Source: JANNSX01 sp963741525 (GTDB lineage: Bacteria; Pseudomonadota; Alphaproteobacteria; Rhizobiales; Hyphomicrobiaceae). Taken from it: a stretch of 64,000 bases of DNA. The DNA is taken from contig CAVUIW010000027.1 of the NCBI GenBank assembly GCA_963741525.1, forward strand, positions 186,001 through 250,000, written 5' to 3'. The notes beneath the pieces are model-generated. The model ran no database searches and was not told where the DNA came from. It worked only from the letters and a program-made list of their open reading frames with translations. The position numbers and the translations under genes were made by a program. This document shows, piece by piece, positions 47,634 through 54,822 of the stretch; positions within the stretch are counted from its first letter, which is position 1; each line of letters opens with the position of its first letter.

Positions 47634-48251
47634 ATGGAGCGCGCGCTACCCTATGCCTCGCCGCTGAGCCTGCCGAACCTTCTCACCTACGGCAGGATCA
47701 TTGCCGTGCCGTTGATCGCGGCGGCCCTCTATGTCCTCGAGGGCGACGCCCGCTGGGTGCTGGCCTTCCTCATTTTCATCGCCGCGGCCATCAGCGACTA
47801 TTTCGATGGTTATTTCGCCCGCGCCTATAACCAGCAATCGAGCCTCGGGCGGATGCTCGACCCGATCGCCGACAAGCTGCTGGTTGCCGTCGTGCTGCTG
47901 TTGCTGGTCGCCGAGGGTGTGATCAAGGGCTGGTCGATTTGGGCGGCCATCCTCATCCTGTCGCGCGAGATTCTGGTTTCGGGCCTACGCGAGTATTTGG
48001 CCGAGCTCGACGTCACGGTACATGTGACCCAGCTCGCCAAATGGAAGACCACGCTCCAGCTCGTCGCGCTCGGCGCCTTGCTGTGGGCACCCATCGGAGA
48101 AACCATGATCTCGGGTCCCTGGTTCCTCGGTATCGTGCTGCTCTGGCTCTCGGCCGCGCTCACGGCCTATACTGGCTACGCCTATTTGCAGGCGAGCCTC
48201 CACCATGCCGTCACGGATCAGACCGGCGGCCAAGGCGGCGACCGGGAATAA
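47634..48251 (+). CDS. pgsA: CDP-diacylglycerol-glycerol-3-phosphate 3-phosphatidyltransferase
   Basis: 205 residues. Inner-membrane enzyme making phosphatidylglycerol phosphate. The CDP-alcohol phosphotransferase signature is complete: SDYFDGYFARAYNQQSSLG then RMLDPIADK (D-x2-DG-x2-AR-x8-G-x3-D-x3-D). About five hydrophobic segments, the first at PNLLTYGRIIAVPLIAAALY. ATG at 47634 is chosen because the upstream extension lies inside the palindromic element. Third-last of the uvrC-pgsA-moaD-moaE series common in Hyphomicrobiales. Confidence 0.95.
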   Translation: MERALPYASPLSLPNLLTYGRIIAVPLIAAALYVLEGDARWVLAFLIFIAAAISDYFDGYFARAYNQQSSLGRMLDPIADKLLVAVVLLLLVAEGVIKGWSIWAAILILSREILVSGLREYLAELDVTVHVTQLAKWKTTLQLVALGALLWAPIGETMISGPWFLGIVLLWLSAALTAYTGYAYLQASLHHAVTDQTGGQGGDRE

Positions 48252-48253
48252 CC

Positions 48254-48325
48254 AGAGTGCTTCCGGAAATGCTTGTCCCGGCGAAGGCCGGGATCCGAAT
48301 CGGTTTTCCGAAAAGAAGCACGACA
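48254..48325. repeat. Palindromic element GTGCTTCCGGAAA family, interrupted by a REP core
   Basis: Arms GTGCTTCCGGAAA and TTTTCCGAAAAGAAGCAC are those of the elements at 8013 and 21662, but the central loop is replaced by TTGTCCCGGCGAAGGCCGGGATCC, the core of the other REP family. It occupies the pgsA-moaD gap. The downstream tail ACAAACTAAGGAATT is shared with the 21.66-kb copy. Confidence 0.7.
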
Positions 48326-48377
48326 AACTAAGGAATTAGGGTGTTGAAGTGATTCAACGAAAAACGGAAACACTTTG

Positions 48378-48635
48378 ATGACCGTCACATTGCGTTATTT
48401 CGCGTGGGTCCGCGAGCGGGCCGGCGTCGCCGAAGAGCAGATCGAGCTGCCGGCCGATGTTTCGACTGCCGCCGAGCTGATCGGCTGGCTCAAGGGCCGC
48501 GGCCCCGAGTTCGCCCATGCCTTCGAGCGGCCCGAGGTCATCCGCGTCGCCATTGATATGCGGCATGTGAAGGCATCCGCGCCGCTTGCGGGCGCGCGCG
48601 AGATCGCCTTCTTTCCGCCGGTGACGGGCGGGTGA
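48378..48635 (+). CDS. moaD: Molybdopterin synthase small subunit
   Basis: 85 residues. Ubiquitin-like sulphur carrier; its C-terminal thiocarboxylate donates sulphur to precursor Z (cPMP). Beta-grasp start VTLRYFAWVRERAGVAEEQI and the obligatory C-terminal double glycine (PPVTGG) are present. An upstream in-frame TTG at 48375 would add one residue; the ATG at 48378 is preferred. MoaE starts five bases after the stop, so the two subunits are co-translated. Confidence 0.95.
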   Translation: MTVTLRYFAWVRERAGVAEEQIELPADVSTAAELIGWLKGRGPEFAHAFERPEVIRVAIDMRHVKASAPLAGAREIAFFPPVTGG

Positions 48636-48639
48636 GGCG

Positions 48640-49089
48640 ATGACCGTCCGTGTCCAAAAAGCCGATTTCGACATCGCCGCCGAAATCCGCGCGCTGACGG
48701 CGGGGCGCGATGTTGGGGCGGTCGCGACTTTCACGGGCATCGTGCGCGCGGGCGAGGGACAGGCCCGCATCACGGCGATGACACTCGAGCACTATCCCGG
48801 CATGACCGAGACGGCGCTCGCCGGCGTCGAGGCCGAGGCCAATCGGCGCTGGCCGCTCGCTGCGAGCCTCATCATCCACCGCCACGGCCGCCTCGTCCCC
48901 GGCGACACCATCGTGCTCGTCGTCACCGCCTCCGCCCATCGCGAGGCGGCCTTCGAGGCGGCGCGGTTCCTGATGGATTATCTCAAGACCGATGCGCCCT
49001 TCTGGAAACGCGAGGAGCGGGTGTCAGGCGAGACGGTGTGGGTCGACGCGAAGGCGAGCGATGATGCGGCGCGGGAGCGGTGGGAGTAG
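48640..49089 (+). CDS. moaE: Molybdopterin synthase catalytic subunit
   Basis: 149 residues. Forms the heterotetramer with MoaD and inserts the two dithiolene sulphurs. Motifs: VGAVATFTGIVR, ITAMTLEHYPGMTE, IIHRHGRLVPGDTIVLVVT, HREAAFEAARFLMDYLKT and the active-site lysine segment APFWKREERVSGETVWV. Start ATG at 48640. Molybdopterin cofactor is needed by the oxidoreductase at 5991-7997. No moaA, moaB or moaC in the window. Confidence 0.96.
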   Translation: MTVRVQKADFDIAAEIRALTAGRDVGAVATFTGIVRAGEGQARITAMTLEHYPGMTETALAGVEAEANRRWPLAASLIIHRHGRLVPGDTIVLVVTASAHREAAFEAARFLMDYLKTDAPFWKREERVSGETVWVDAKASDDAARERWE

Positions 49090-49131
49090 GTTGGGCCGCC
49101 CCTACAATCTCCCGCATCCTTCAGCGCGAGC

Positions 49132-49353
49132 TTACCGACCCCACCGCGCCCCAATGATCGTTCCGGCGATCACGCCGAGGAACAGCCCGCAGACGAGCCA
49201 GGCGACAACGACATAGCCCGACGCGCCCTCGAAATCAGTGGTGCCCGCAAGCTCCGTGTAGGCAAGTCCACCGAGCAGCCCGGCACCCGCTCCGAGCGCG
49301 CCGCCGATGATCATTCCGAGAGCTGCAAAGCTCAGGCGTCGCACGAGGGACAT
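49132..49353 (-). CDS. Small two-helix membrane protein with glycine zippers
   Basis: 73 residues with two hydrophobic helices: about 10-36 (LGMIIGGALGAGAGLLGGLA, glycine-zipper spacing) and 46-70 (YVVVAWLVCGLFLGVIAGTI). It ends IGARWGR. Such glycine-zipper proteins sit in the inner membrane; function unknown. Start ATG at 49351-49353 with only a weak Shine-Dalgarno (GGTGA). It converges on moaE. Amino-acid composition is strongly non-random and supports a real gene. Confidence 0.6.
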   Translation of the reverse strand: MSLVRRLSFAALGMIIGGALGAGAGLLGGLAYTELAGTTDFEGASGYVVVAWLVCGLFLGVIAGTIIGARWGR

Positions 49354-49395
49354 GAGGTCACCATGCGAAAGGGTCAGCGAGCGGTCAATCGACCC

Positions 49396-49710
49396 TCAGC
49401 TTCCCGCACTTCCCCAGCCGCAACGCGAGCGCCACTCGCAACGTCCGCCCGAGCAGCGCTTGACGAAATCGCATTGCCGGCAGGAGTAGCTCGAGAGGCA
49501 TCCGCGCACCTCGGCCTTGCGCGAAAAGTTGCAGCTGCGGACGACCGTGCAGAATTTGCCGGCTTCAAGGCCGGTCTTTACCTCGACGAAGGTTCCAGTC
49601 GCGATATCGGCCTTGAGACTCATCAATGGAGCCGACGCCACGGGCCCGGCGAAGAGGCCCAACAGAACGAGCAGCGCGATCATCCAACGCGCAGAGTCTG
49701 CAACACGCAT
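49396..49710 (-). CDS. Secreted cysteine-rich small protein, function unknown
   Basis: 104 residues. Signal peptide at 1-27 (MIALLVLLGLFAGPVASAP), then a mature part with KADIATGTFVEVKTGLEAG and eight cysteines in the last half (FCTVVRSCNF, GCLSSYSCRQCDFVKRC, GGRCEWRSRC). Start taken as the ATG at 49708-49710, seven bases after GGGAGGA; a GTG directly before it is possible. Disulphide-bonded periplasmic or secreted protein is the likely nature. I believe related short proteins exist in other Rhizobiales, but no function is known to me. Confidence 0.6.
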   Translation of the reverse strand: MRVADSARWMIALLVLLGLFAGPVASAPLMSLKADIATGTFVEVKTGLEAGKFCTVVRSCNFSRKAEVRGCLSSYSCRQCDFVKRCSGGRCEWRSRCGWGSAGS

Positions 49711-49800
49711 CACGGCGTCCTCCCTGGAGCGGATTGCTCAAGTGTCGCGCCGTGCCGCGTTGTTCGCAATACGCAACCTCGCACATGGTTGCCAAAACGA

Positions 49801-49830
49801 AAGCGCCGTCACCCGAAGGCAACGGCGCTT
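49801..49830 (-). terminator. Intrinsic terminator of ilvE
   Basis: On the minus strand AAGCGCCGT-TGCCTTCGGGTG-ACGGCGCTT followed by TCGTTTTGG, 26 bases past the ilvE stop. Stem of nine pairs plus a T-rich tail; it may serve both directions. Confidence 0.75.
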
Positions 49831-49855
49831 CTCACATTCGTAACAGAAAGAGCGT

Positions 49856-50755
49856 TCAACTCGCCTTGGCGAGCTTGGCTTTCTTCGGCTGCACCTCGGC
49901 CATGTAGTCGTTCATGAGCGTCTCGGTGATGGTGCCGGGCTTGTAGATGACGCCGCCGATCTCGGAGACCGGTGTGACCTCGGCGGCCGTGCCGACGATG
50001 AAGCACTCCGAGAAGCCCGGCAGCTCGTCCGGCATGATGACGCGCTCGTTGACCGTGTAGCCGCGCTTTTTCGCCAGCGCGATGACCGTGCGGCGCGTGA
50101 TGCCATCGAGGAAGCAATCGGGCGTCGGCGTGTGGATGACGCCATCCTTGACGAGGAACACGTTGGCGCCGGTGCACTCGGCGACCTGGCCGCGCCAGTC
50201 GAGCATCAGCGCATCGGCATAGCCGGCGCGCTCGGCGCGATGCTTCTCGATGGTGCAGATCATGTAGAGGCCGACGGCCTTCGACTTCGCCGGCGCGGTT
50301 GCCGGATCGGGACGCTTGTAGACGGCACGCGCCAGGCGAATACCCTTCATCTTCTGCGCCGGATCGAAATAAGAGCCCCACTCCCAGGCGGCAATCGCAA
50401 GATTGATCTTGGTCTGCTGGGCACTCACTCCCATGACCTCGCTGCCGCGCCAGGCGATCGGGCGCACATAGCAGTCGACGAACTTGTTGGCGGCGATGGT
50501 GTCGCGGCAGGCCTGGTCGATCTCGGCGACCGTAAAGGGTATGTCGAAGTCGAGGATCTTGCCGCTTTCGATGAGCCGCTGACTATGCTCGGTGAGCTTG
50601 AAGACCTCGCCGCCATAGGCGCGCTCGCCCTCGAACACTCCACTCCCGTAATGGAGACCGTGGCTCAGCACATGCAGCTTGGCATCCCGCCAGTCCACGA
50701 GCTTGCCGTTCATCCAGATGAAGCCATCGCGATCGTCATAGGGGATCAGAGCCAT
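49856..50755 (-). CDS. ilvE: Branched-chain amino acid aminotransferase
   Basis: 299 residues, fold-type IV PLP enzyme that transaminates valine, leucine and isoleucine. The PLP lysine is in AKSKAVGLYM (K159 by count), with LHYGSGVFEGERAY near residue 35 and ECTGANVFLVKDGVIHTP later. Start ATG at 50753-50755 with GGGAGGAA upstream. A D-amino-acid aminotransferase is the alternative within the fold, but the length and FEGERAY block fit IlvE. Divergent from the MarR gene across 254 bases holding palindromes and the MarR operator. Confidence 0.94.
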   Translation of the reverse strand: MALIPYDDRDGFIWMNGKLVDWRDAKLHVLSHGLHYGSGVFEGERAYGGEVFKLTEHSQRLIESGKILDFDIPFTVAEIDQACRDTIAANKFVDCYVRPIAWRGSEVMGVSAQQTKINLAIAAWEWGSYFDPAQKMKGIRLARAVYKRPDPATAPAKSKAVGLYMICTIEKHRAERAGYADALMLDWRGQVAECTGANVFLVKDGVIHTPTPDCFLDGITRRTVIALAKKRGYTVNERVIMPDELPGFSECFIVGTAAEVTPVSEIGGVIYKPGTITETLMNDYMAEVQPKKAKLAKAS

Positions 50756-50840
50756 CGATTTTTCCTCCCTCGGGCGGGCCGCTCAGGCCAAGGCCCCGCA
50801 ATTTCCTTGCTCGATTGGTCGCCGCGACCTGCCGCAGCTA

Positions 50841-50877
50841 GACCGTTTTCCAGTCCTTCGGAATTGGAAAGCCGGTC
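50841..50877. repeat. Hairpin preceding the GAGCAC-type copy 3
   Basis: GACCG..TTCCA..TCC / GGA..TGGAA..CGGTC with loop TTC. Followed, as at 36.88 kb, by a short spacer containing TTGGTTTT and then the GAGCAC hairpin, so the pair repeats the two-hairpin plan. Confidence 0.6.
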
Positions 50878-50892
50878 CAGCCTTTTGGTTTT

Positions 50893-50940
50893 GAGCACAT
50901 TCTTTCGACCAACCCGTATCCACTTGGTCGGAATGTGCTC
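50893..50940. repeat. GAGCAC-type hairpin, copy 3
   Basis: Arms GAGCACATTC..CGACCAA and TTGGTCG..GAATGTGCTC, 48 bases like copy 1. The single arm difference to copy 1 (T to A) is matched by the opposite change in the partner arm. Confidence 0.8.
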
Positions 50941-51000
50941 TTGCGACTAAGCAGGCCCGCTCCGCAATGCTCTTGCCAAAAGCTAACGAAAGCGTAAAAA

Positions 51001-51021
51001 TATGTCAACATGGCTGACATA
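51001..51021. promoter_or_regulatory. Probable MarR autoregulatory operator over the start codon
   Basis: TATGTCA-(7)-TGACATA is a perfect 7-bp inverted repeat spanning the marR ATG at 51010-51012. TTGCCA at 50973-50978 is a possible -35 element, with an A/T-rich -10 region at about 50995-51000. Position and symmetry fit a MarR dimer blocking its own promoter. Confidence 0.6.
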
Positions 51022-51552
51022 ACTTCGATGCGGCCCGCACCGCAACAGATCGCACCGACATCACCACCCGACGAAACCATCGTCGAGCTGATCGAGCTGC
51101 TGTTCTTCGCCTACCGCGATTTCACCGCGGGTCCGGACAAGATCCTGGCCGAGTTCGGCTTCGGCCGCGCCCACCACCGCGTGCTACACTTCGTCAATCG
51201 CTACCCCGGCCTCCGGGTTGCCGATCTGCTGGACATTCTGAAGATCACCAAGCAGAGCCTCGCCCGCGTCTTGAAGCAACTCGTCGAGGAGGGCTACATC
51301 GCGCAACGGGCCGGCACGAGCGATCGTCGCGAGCGGCTGCTCTACACCACCGCCGAGGGTGCGGCGCTCGCCGGGCGGCTGATCGAGCCGCAATTGAAGC
51401 GGGTTGGCCGGGCCGTCGCGGCAGCAGGCGACGCCGGATCGCCGGCCATGGCGCGGCTCTTGCTGGCGCTGATCGATACGGCCGAGCAAGGCACGGTCCG
51501 GGCGCTCATCGATGGTCGCGGCAGCCGCAACGCAACGGGAGGAGAGACATGA
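51010..51552 (+). CDS. MarR family transcriptional regulator
   Basis: 180 residues, winged-helix DNA-binding dimer. Recognition region LLDILKITKQSLARVLKQLVEEGYI and wing AGTSDRRERLLYTTAEG are at about 70-118; the N-terminus VELIELLFFAYRDFTAGPD forms the dimer interface. Start ATG at 51010. The stop overlaps the response-regulator ATG (ATGA), making marR-rr-hk one operon. The ligand is unknown. The 21-bp pseudo-palindrome over its start suggests autoregulation. Confidence 0.93.
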   Translation: MADITSMRPAPQQIAPTSPPDETIVELIELLFFAYRDFTAGPDKILAEFGFGRAHHRVLHFVNRYPGLRVADLLDILKITKQSLARVLKQLVEEGYIAQRAGTSDRRERLLYTTAEGAALAGRLIEPQLKRVGRAVAAAGDAGSPAMARLLLALIDTAEQGTVRALIDGRGSRNATGGET

Positions 51553-52274
51553 CCGAGGCCGTGGCCCGCGCCGGCCGGCAACCGCCGGCGCTTCCCGACA
51601 ATGCGCCGCACATCCTCATCGTCGACGACGACCAGCGTATCCGCGATCTCCTGGCGAGCTTCCTGCAGCACAACGGCTTCCGGGTCACGACGGCGGGCAA
51701 CGTCGAGGCGGCGCGCGGCTCGATGCGCGGCCTCTCCTTCGATCTGGTCATCCTCGATGTCATGATGCCCGGCGATCTCAACGGCGTCGATTTCGCCCGC
51801 GAGTTGAAGAGCCAGTCGCGCATTCCGATCCTGATGTTGACCGCGCTGACCGAGACCGAGAGCCGGATCAAGGGGCTGGAGGCCGGCGTCGACGACTATC
51901 TGGGCAAGCCCTTCGAGCCGCGCGAGCTCCTGCTGCGCCTGAACAACATCCTGAAGCGCCAGCAGGGCGACAGCGCGCCGAAGGACGAGATCCGCATGGG
52001 CGAATACGCCTTCCACATCACCCGCGGCGAGCTGCGCCGTGGCGAGGACAGCGTCAAGCTCACCGAGCGCGAGCGCGATCTGATGCGCCTGTTCGCGGCC
52101 CGGCGCGGGACAACCATACCCCGGCACGAGCTCATCACCGGCGAGGCGACGGGCAGCGAGCGCGCCGTCGACGTGCAGATCAATCGCCTCCGGCGCAAAA
52201 TCGAAATCGATCCTGCCAATCCCATCTATCTGCAGACCGTACGCGGCAAAGGCTATATCCTGCACACCGACTGA
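51549..52274 (+). CDS. OmpR family response regulator
   Basis: 241 residues. Receiver domain (about 20-135) with acidic pocket VDDD, phosphorylated aspartate in FDLVILDVMMPG (D70) and the conserved lysine in YLGKPFEP; C-terminal OmpR/PhoB winged helix (about 150-240) ending INRLRRKIEIDPANPIYLQT and VRGKGYILHTD. Partner of the kinase encoded directly downstream. Start ATG at 51549. The target genes are not identifiable; this MarR-OmpR-EnvZ-like set beside ilvE recurs in Rhizobiales. Confidence 0.95.
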   Translation: MTEAVARAGRQPPALPDNAPHILIVDDDQRIRDLLASFLQHNGFRVTTAGNVEAARGSMRGLSFDLVILDVMMPGDLNGVDFARELKSQSRIPILMLTALTETESRIKGLEAGVDDYLGKPFEPRELLLRLNNILKRQQGDSAPKDEIRMGEYAFHITRGELRRGEDSVKLTERERDLMRLFAARRGTTIPRHELITGEATGSERAVDVQINRLRRKIEIDPANPIYLQTVRGKGYILHTD

Positions 52275-53662
52275 TGGTAGCCCTCCCCTACGATACGACG
52301 GCCCTGACGAGGCGGTCGCGCGAGCTGCTCAAGCGGCTGGCTTCGCTCGGCTCCGAGCTGATGCCGAAGGGCCTCTACGCGCGCGCGCTCATCATCATCA
52401 TCGCGCCCATTGTGCTTCTGGAATCCGTCGTCGCCTTCGTCTTCATGGAGCGGCACTGGGAATTGGTGACGCGGCGCCTTTCGGAGGCGACGGCAGGCGA
52501 CATCGCCGCGGTCATCGACACCTACAAGGGCTATCGCGGCAATGACGATCATCGCGCCATCATCGAGATGGCCGAGAAGCGCATGCGCCTGTCGATGCAG
52601 GTGCTTCCCTCCGCCGACCTGCCGCCGGCCCGGCCGAAGCCCTTCTTCGACCTGCTCGATCGCACGCTCTCCAACGAGATCAGGAAGCAGGTCGCCTACC
52701 CCTTCTGGATCGACACCGTCGGCAACTCCCGGTTTGTCGACGTGCGCGTCAAGGTCGAGGACGCGGTGCTGCGCTTCATGGCGACCCGCAGCCAGACCTA
52801 CGCGTCGAACTCGCACATCTTCCTGATCTGGATGGTGGTGACCTCGCTGGTGCTGCTGACGGTCGCCATTCTGTTCCTCAGAAACCAGATCCGGCCGATC
52901 CTGAGGCTGGCGGACGCGGCGGAAGCCTTCGGCAAGGGCCGGCCGCTGCCGGACGATTTCCGCCCGCGCGGGGCCCGCGAGGTCCGTCAGGCTTCGATGG
53001 CCTTCGCCGAAATGCGCGATCGCATCGAGAAGCATCTCGAGCAGCGCACGACCATGCTCGCCGGCGTCAGCCACGATCTGCGCACCATCCTCACCCGCTT
53101 CAAGCTCGAGATCGCCTTGCTGGGAGACAGCGCGGAGACGCAGCCCCTCAAGGCCGACATCGACGAGATGCAGATGATGCTCGAGGACTACATGGCTTTC
53201 GCGAGGGGCGGCAGCGGGGAGGAAACGAAACCGGCCGACGTCCGCGAGATCGTGGAAGAAATCCGCGACGAGGCCCGCCGCTTCGGCAAGCCGATCGAGC
53301 TGCGCTTCCGCCGCCGCAGGAAATCTCCGGTGCCGCTGCGCCGGCAGAATTTCAAACGCGCCGTCTCGAACCTCGTCTCGAATGCTGCCCGCTATGCCGA
53401 TCGTGTCGTCATCACCGTGTCGCAGGACAAGGAATGGCTCAAGGTCGAGGTCGACGACAACGGTCCGGGCATTCCGAAGGATCAGCGCGAGCTGGTGTTC
53501 CGTCCGTTCTTCCGCATCGAAAAAGGCCGAAGCGTCGAGCAAGGGCATTCGGGGCTCGGCCTCGCCATCGCCCGCGACATCGCCCACGTGCACGGCGGCG
53601 ACATCTGGCTCGAGGACAGCGATCTCGGCGGCTTGCGCGCAGTCGTCAGGGTGCCGGTGTAA
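52274..53662 (+). CDS. EnvZ-like sensor histidine kinase
   Basis: 462 residues. Transmembrane helices at about 38-57 (LIIIIAPIVLLESVVAFVF) and 182-202 (IFLIWMVVTSLVLLTVAILF) enclose a periplasmic sensor loop of about 120 residues. HAMP follows (RNQIRPILRLADAAEAFGKG), then the H-box MLAGVSHDLRTILTRFKLE (H267), N-box NLVSNAARYA (N370), VDDNGPGIP and the G-box HSGLGLAIARDIAHVHGG. The long antisense and upstream frame extensions are ignored; the ATG at 52274 overlaps the regulator stop. The signal is unknown. It is the last gene of the marR operon. Confidence 0.95.
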   Translation: MVALPYDTTALTRRSRELLKRLASLGSELMPKGLYARALIIIIAPIVLLESVVAFVFMERHWELVTRRLSEATAGDIAAVIDTYKGYRGNDDHRAIIEMAEKRMRLSMQVLPSADLPPARPKPFFDLLDRTLSNEIRKQVAYPFWIDTVGNSRFVDVRVKVEDAVLRFMATRSQTYASNSHIFLIWMVVTSLVLLTVAILFLRNQIRPILRLADAAEAFGKGRPLPDDFRPRGAREVRQASMAFAEMRDRIEKHLEQRTTMLAGVSHDLRTILTRFKLEIALLGDSAETQPLKADIDEMQMMLEDYMAFARGGSGEETKPADVREIVEEIRDEARRFGKPIELRFRRRRKSPVPLRRQNFKRAVSNLVSNAARYADRVVITVSQDKEWLKVEVDDNGPGIPKDQRELVFRPFFRIEKGRSVEQGHSGLGLAIARDIAHVHGGDIWLEDSDLGGLRAVVRVPV

Positions 53663-53668
53663 AGCCAG

Positions 53669-54025
53669 TTAATGCATGCGGCTGCCGTTCGGCACCGCCT
53701 GGCCTGGCCCGATGAGCACGACCGCACCCTTGTCATCTGCAAACCCCAGCGTCAGCACCTCTGACATGAAGGGGCCGATCTGGCGCGGCGGGAAGTTGAC
53801 GACGGCCGCCACCTGCCGGCCGAGCAATGCCTCAGCCGTGTAATGCACGGTGATCTGCGCCGAGGACCGCTTGATGCCGATCTCAGGGCCGAAATCAATC
53901 CGCAGTTTGTAGGCGGGTTTCCTCGCCTCCGGAAACGGCAACACCTCGACGATGGTGCCGACGCGCACGTCGACCCTCATGAAGTCATCGAAGCTGATCG
54001 GCGAAGCGGGCGCGGCATTGGACAT
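53669..54025 (-). CDS. csaA: CsaA-like tRNA-binding protein
   Basis: 118 residues: a single EMAP/tRNA-binding OB fold. MRVDVRVGTIVEVLPFPEARKPAYKL, then KRSSAQITVHYTAEALLGRQV and the end VNFPPRQIGPFMSEVLTLGF match CsaA, described as an export-related chaperone in Bacillus and a tRNA-binding protein by structure; its cellular role in alphaproteobacteria is not established. Start ATG at 54023-54025. It converges on the histidine kinase, with only six bases between stops. Confidence 0.92.
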   Translation of the reverse strand: MSNAAPASPISFDDFMRVDVRVGTIVEVLPFPEARKPAYKLRIDFGPEIGIKRSSAQITVHYTAEALLGRQVAAVVNFPPRQIGPFMSEVLTLGFADDKGAVVLIGPGQAVPNGSRMH

Positions 54026-54082
54026 GGGAGCAGCAAACCTGATGGGAAATTTCGGAGCGAATTCTTCGAAGGCGTGCCTGCT

Positions 54083-54739
54083 TCAATAGGGCGAGGCCGG
54101 CGGCTCGGCAGGCCGTTCCTCGCTCCGCCGCCCAGGCCGTAGGGCCCCGAACAGCCGCGAGACGCCGCCGCAAATGTCCTCGACCGTCTTCATTGCCTGC
54201 TCGCCGGAGCGCAGCTGCCGGTCGAGCTTGGCCATGGTTTTGGACAGGCCGGGATCCTCGTCCCCGAGCCAGGTCTTGACGGTGCGCGCATAAACGCCGC
54301 CAAGGCCCGCGACCCGCACGCAGCCGAGCCCGCCGCCGGTATCGATGCGGGCGGCTTCCAGGCTCGACTTGAGCGAGCGCGCCACTGTCCTGGGATGCAG
54401 CGCCAAACCGACATCGGGCGTTTCCTCGGAGAGCCGCAGAACCGCCGCGCGATAGGGACCGAGCACATCGAAGCGCGTCATGATCGTGTCGAACAGCCGG
54501 TCGCGCGGGCCTTCGGTCGGAGACTTCGCCGCCATCCGCTCGGCCACCTCGGCGTCCACCGCGCGCACGAAAGCGCCGAGGATCTGAGCCTTGCTCGGAA
54601 ATTGCTCGGTGAGCTCGGCAAAGGAAAGGCCGGCCTCGCGGGCGATATCCGGCATGAAGATTTCGCGCCAGGGCGTGGTGGCCGCAAGGCGCATCAGAGC
54701 CGCGATGGCGCGATCGCGCGGTGAGGTCGGGTCGAGCAT
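54083..54739 (-). CDS. TetR-like (COQ9-like) regulator
   Basis: 218 residues. N-terminal helix-turn-helix TPWREIFMPDIAREAGLSFA and AELTEQFPSKAQILGAFVR (about 20-60), then an all-helical ligand/dimer domain containing VKTWLGDEDPGLSKTMAKLD. The C-terminal tail is Arg/Pro-rich (RPGRRSEERPAEPP). The fold is shared by TetR repressors and COQ9; the clear HTH makes a regulator likelier. Start ATG at 54737-54739. Same strand as proC (83 bases upstream). Confidence 0.82.
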   Translation of the reverse strand: MLDPTSPRDRAIAALMRLAATTPWREIFMPDIAREAGLSFAELTEQFPSKAQILGAFVRAVDAEVAERMAAKSPTEGPRDRLFDTIMTRFDVLGPYRAAVLRLSEETPDVGLALHPRTVARSLKSSLEAARIDTGGGLGCVRVAGLGGVYARTVKTWLGDEDPGLSKTMAKLDRQLRSGEQAMKTVEDICGGVSRLFGALRPGRRSEERPAEPPASPY

Positions 54740-54822
54740 TGGGGGGGGCTCCTTCTGTTCGAGCTACTGTAAGCCTTCCGCGTGCTGGGAAAAAGACGGC
54801 TGACCTCCGAAGGTGAACCGCC

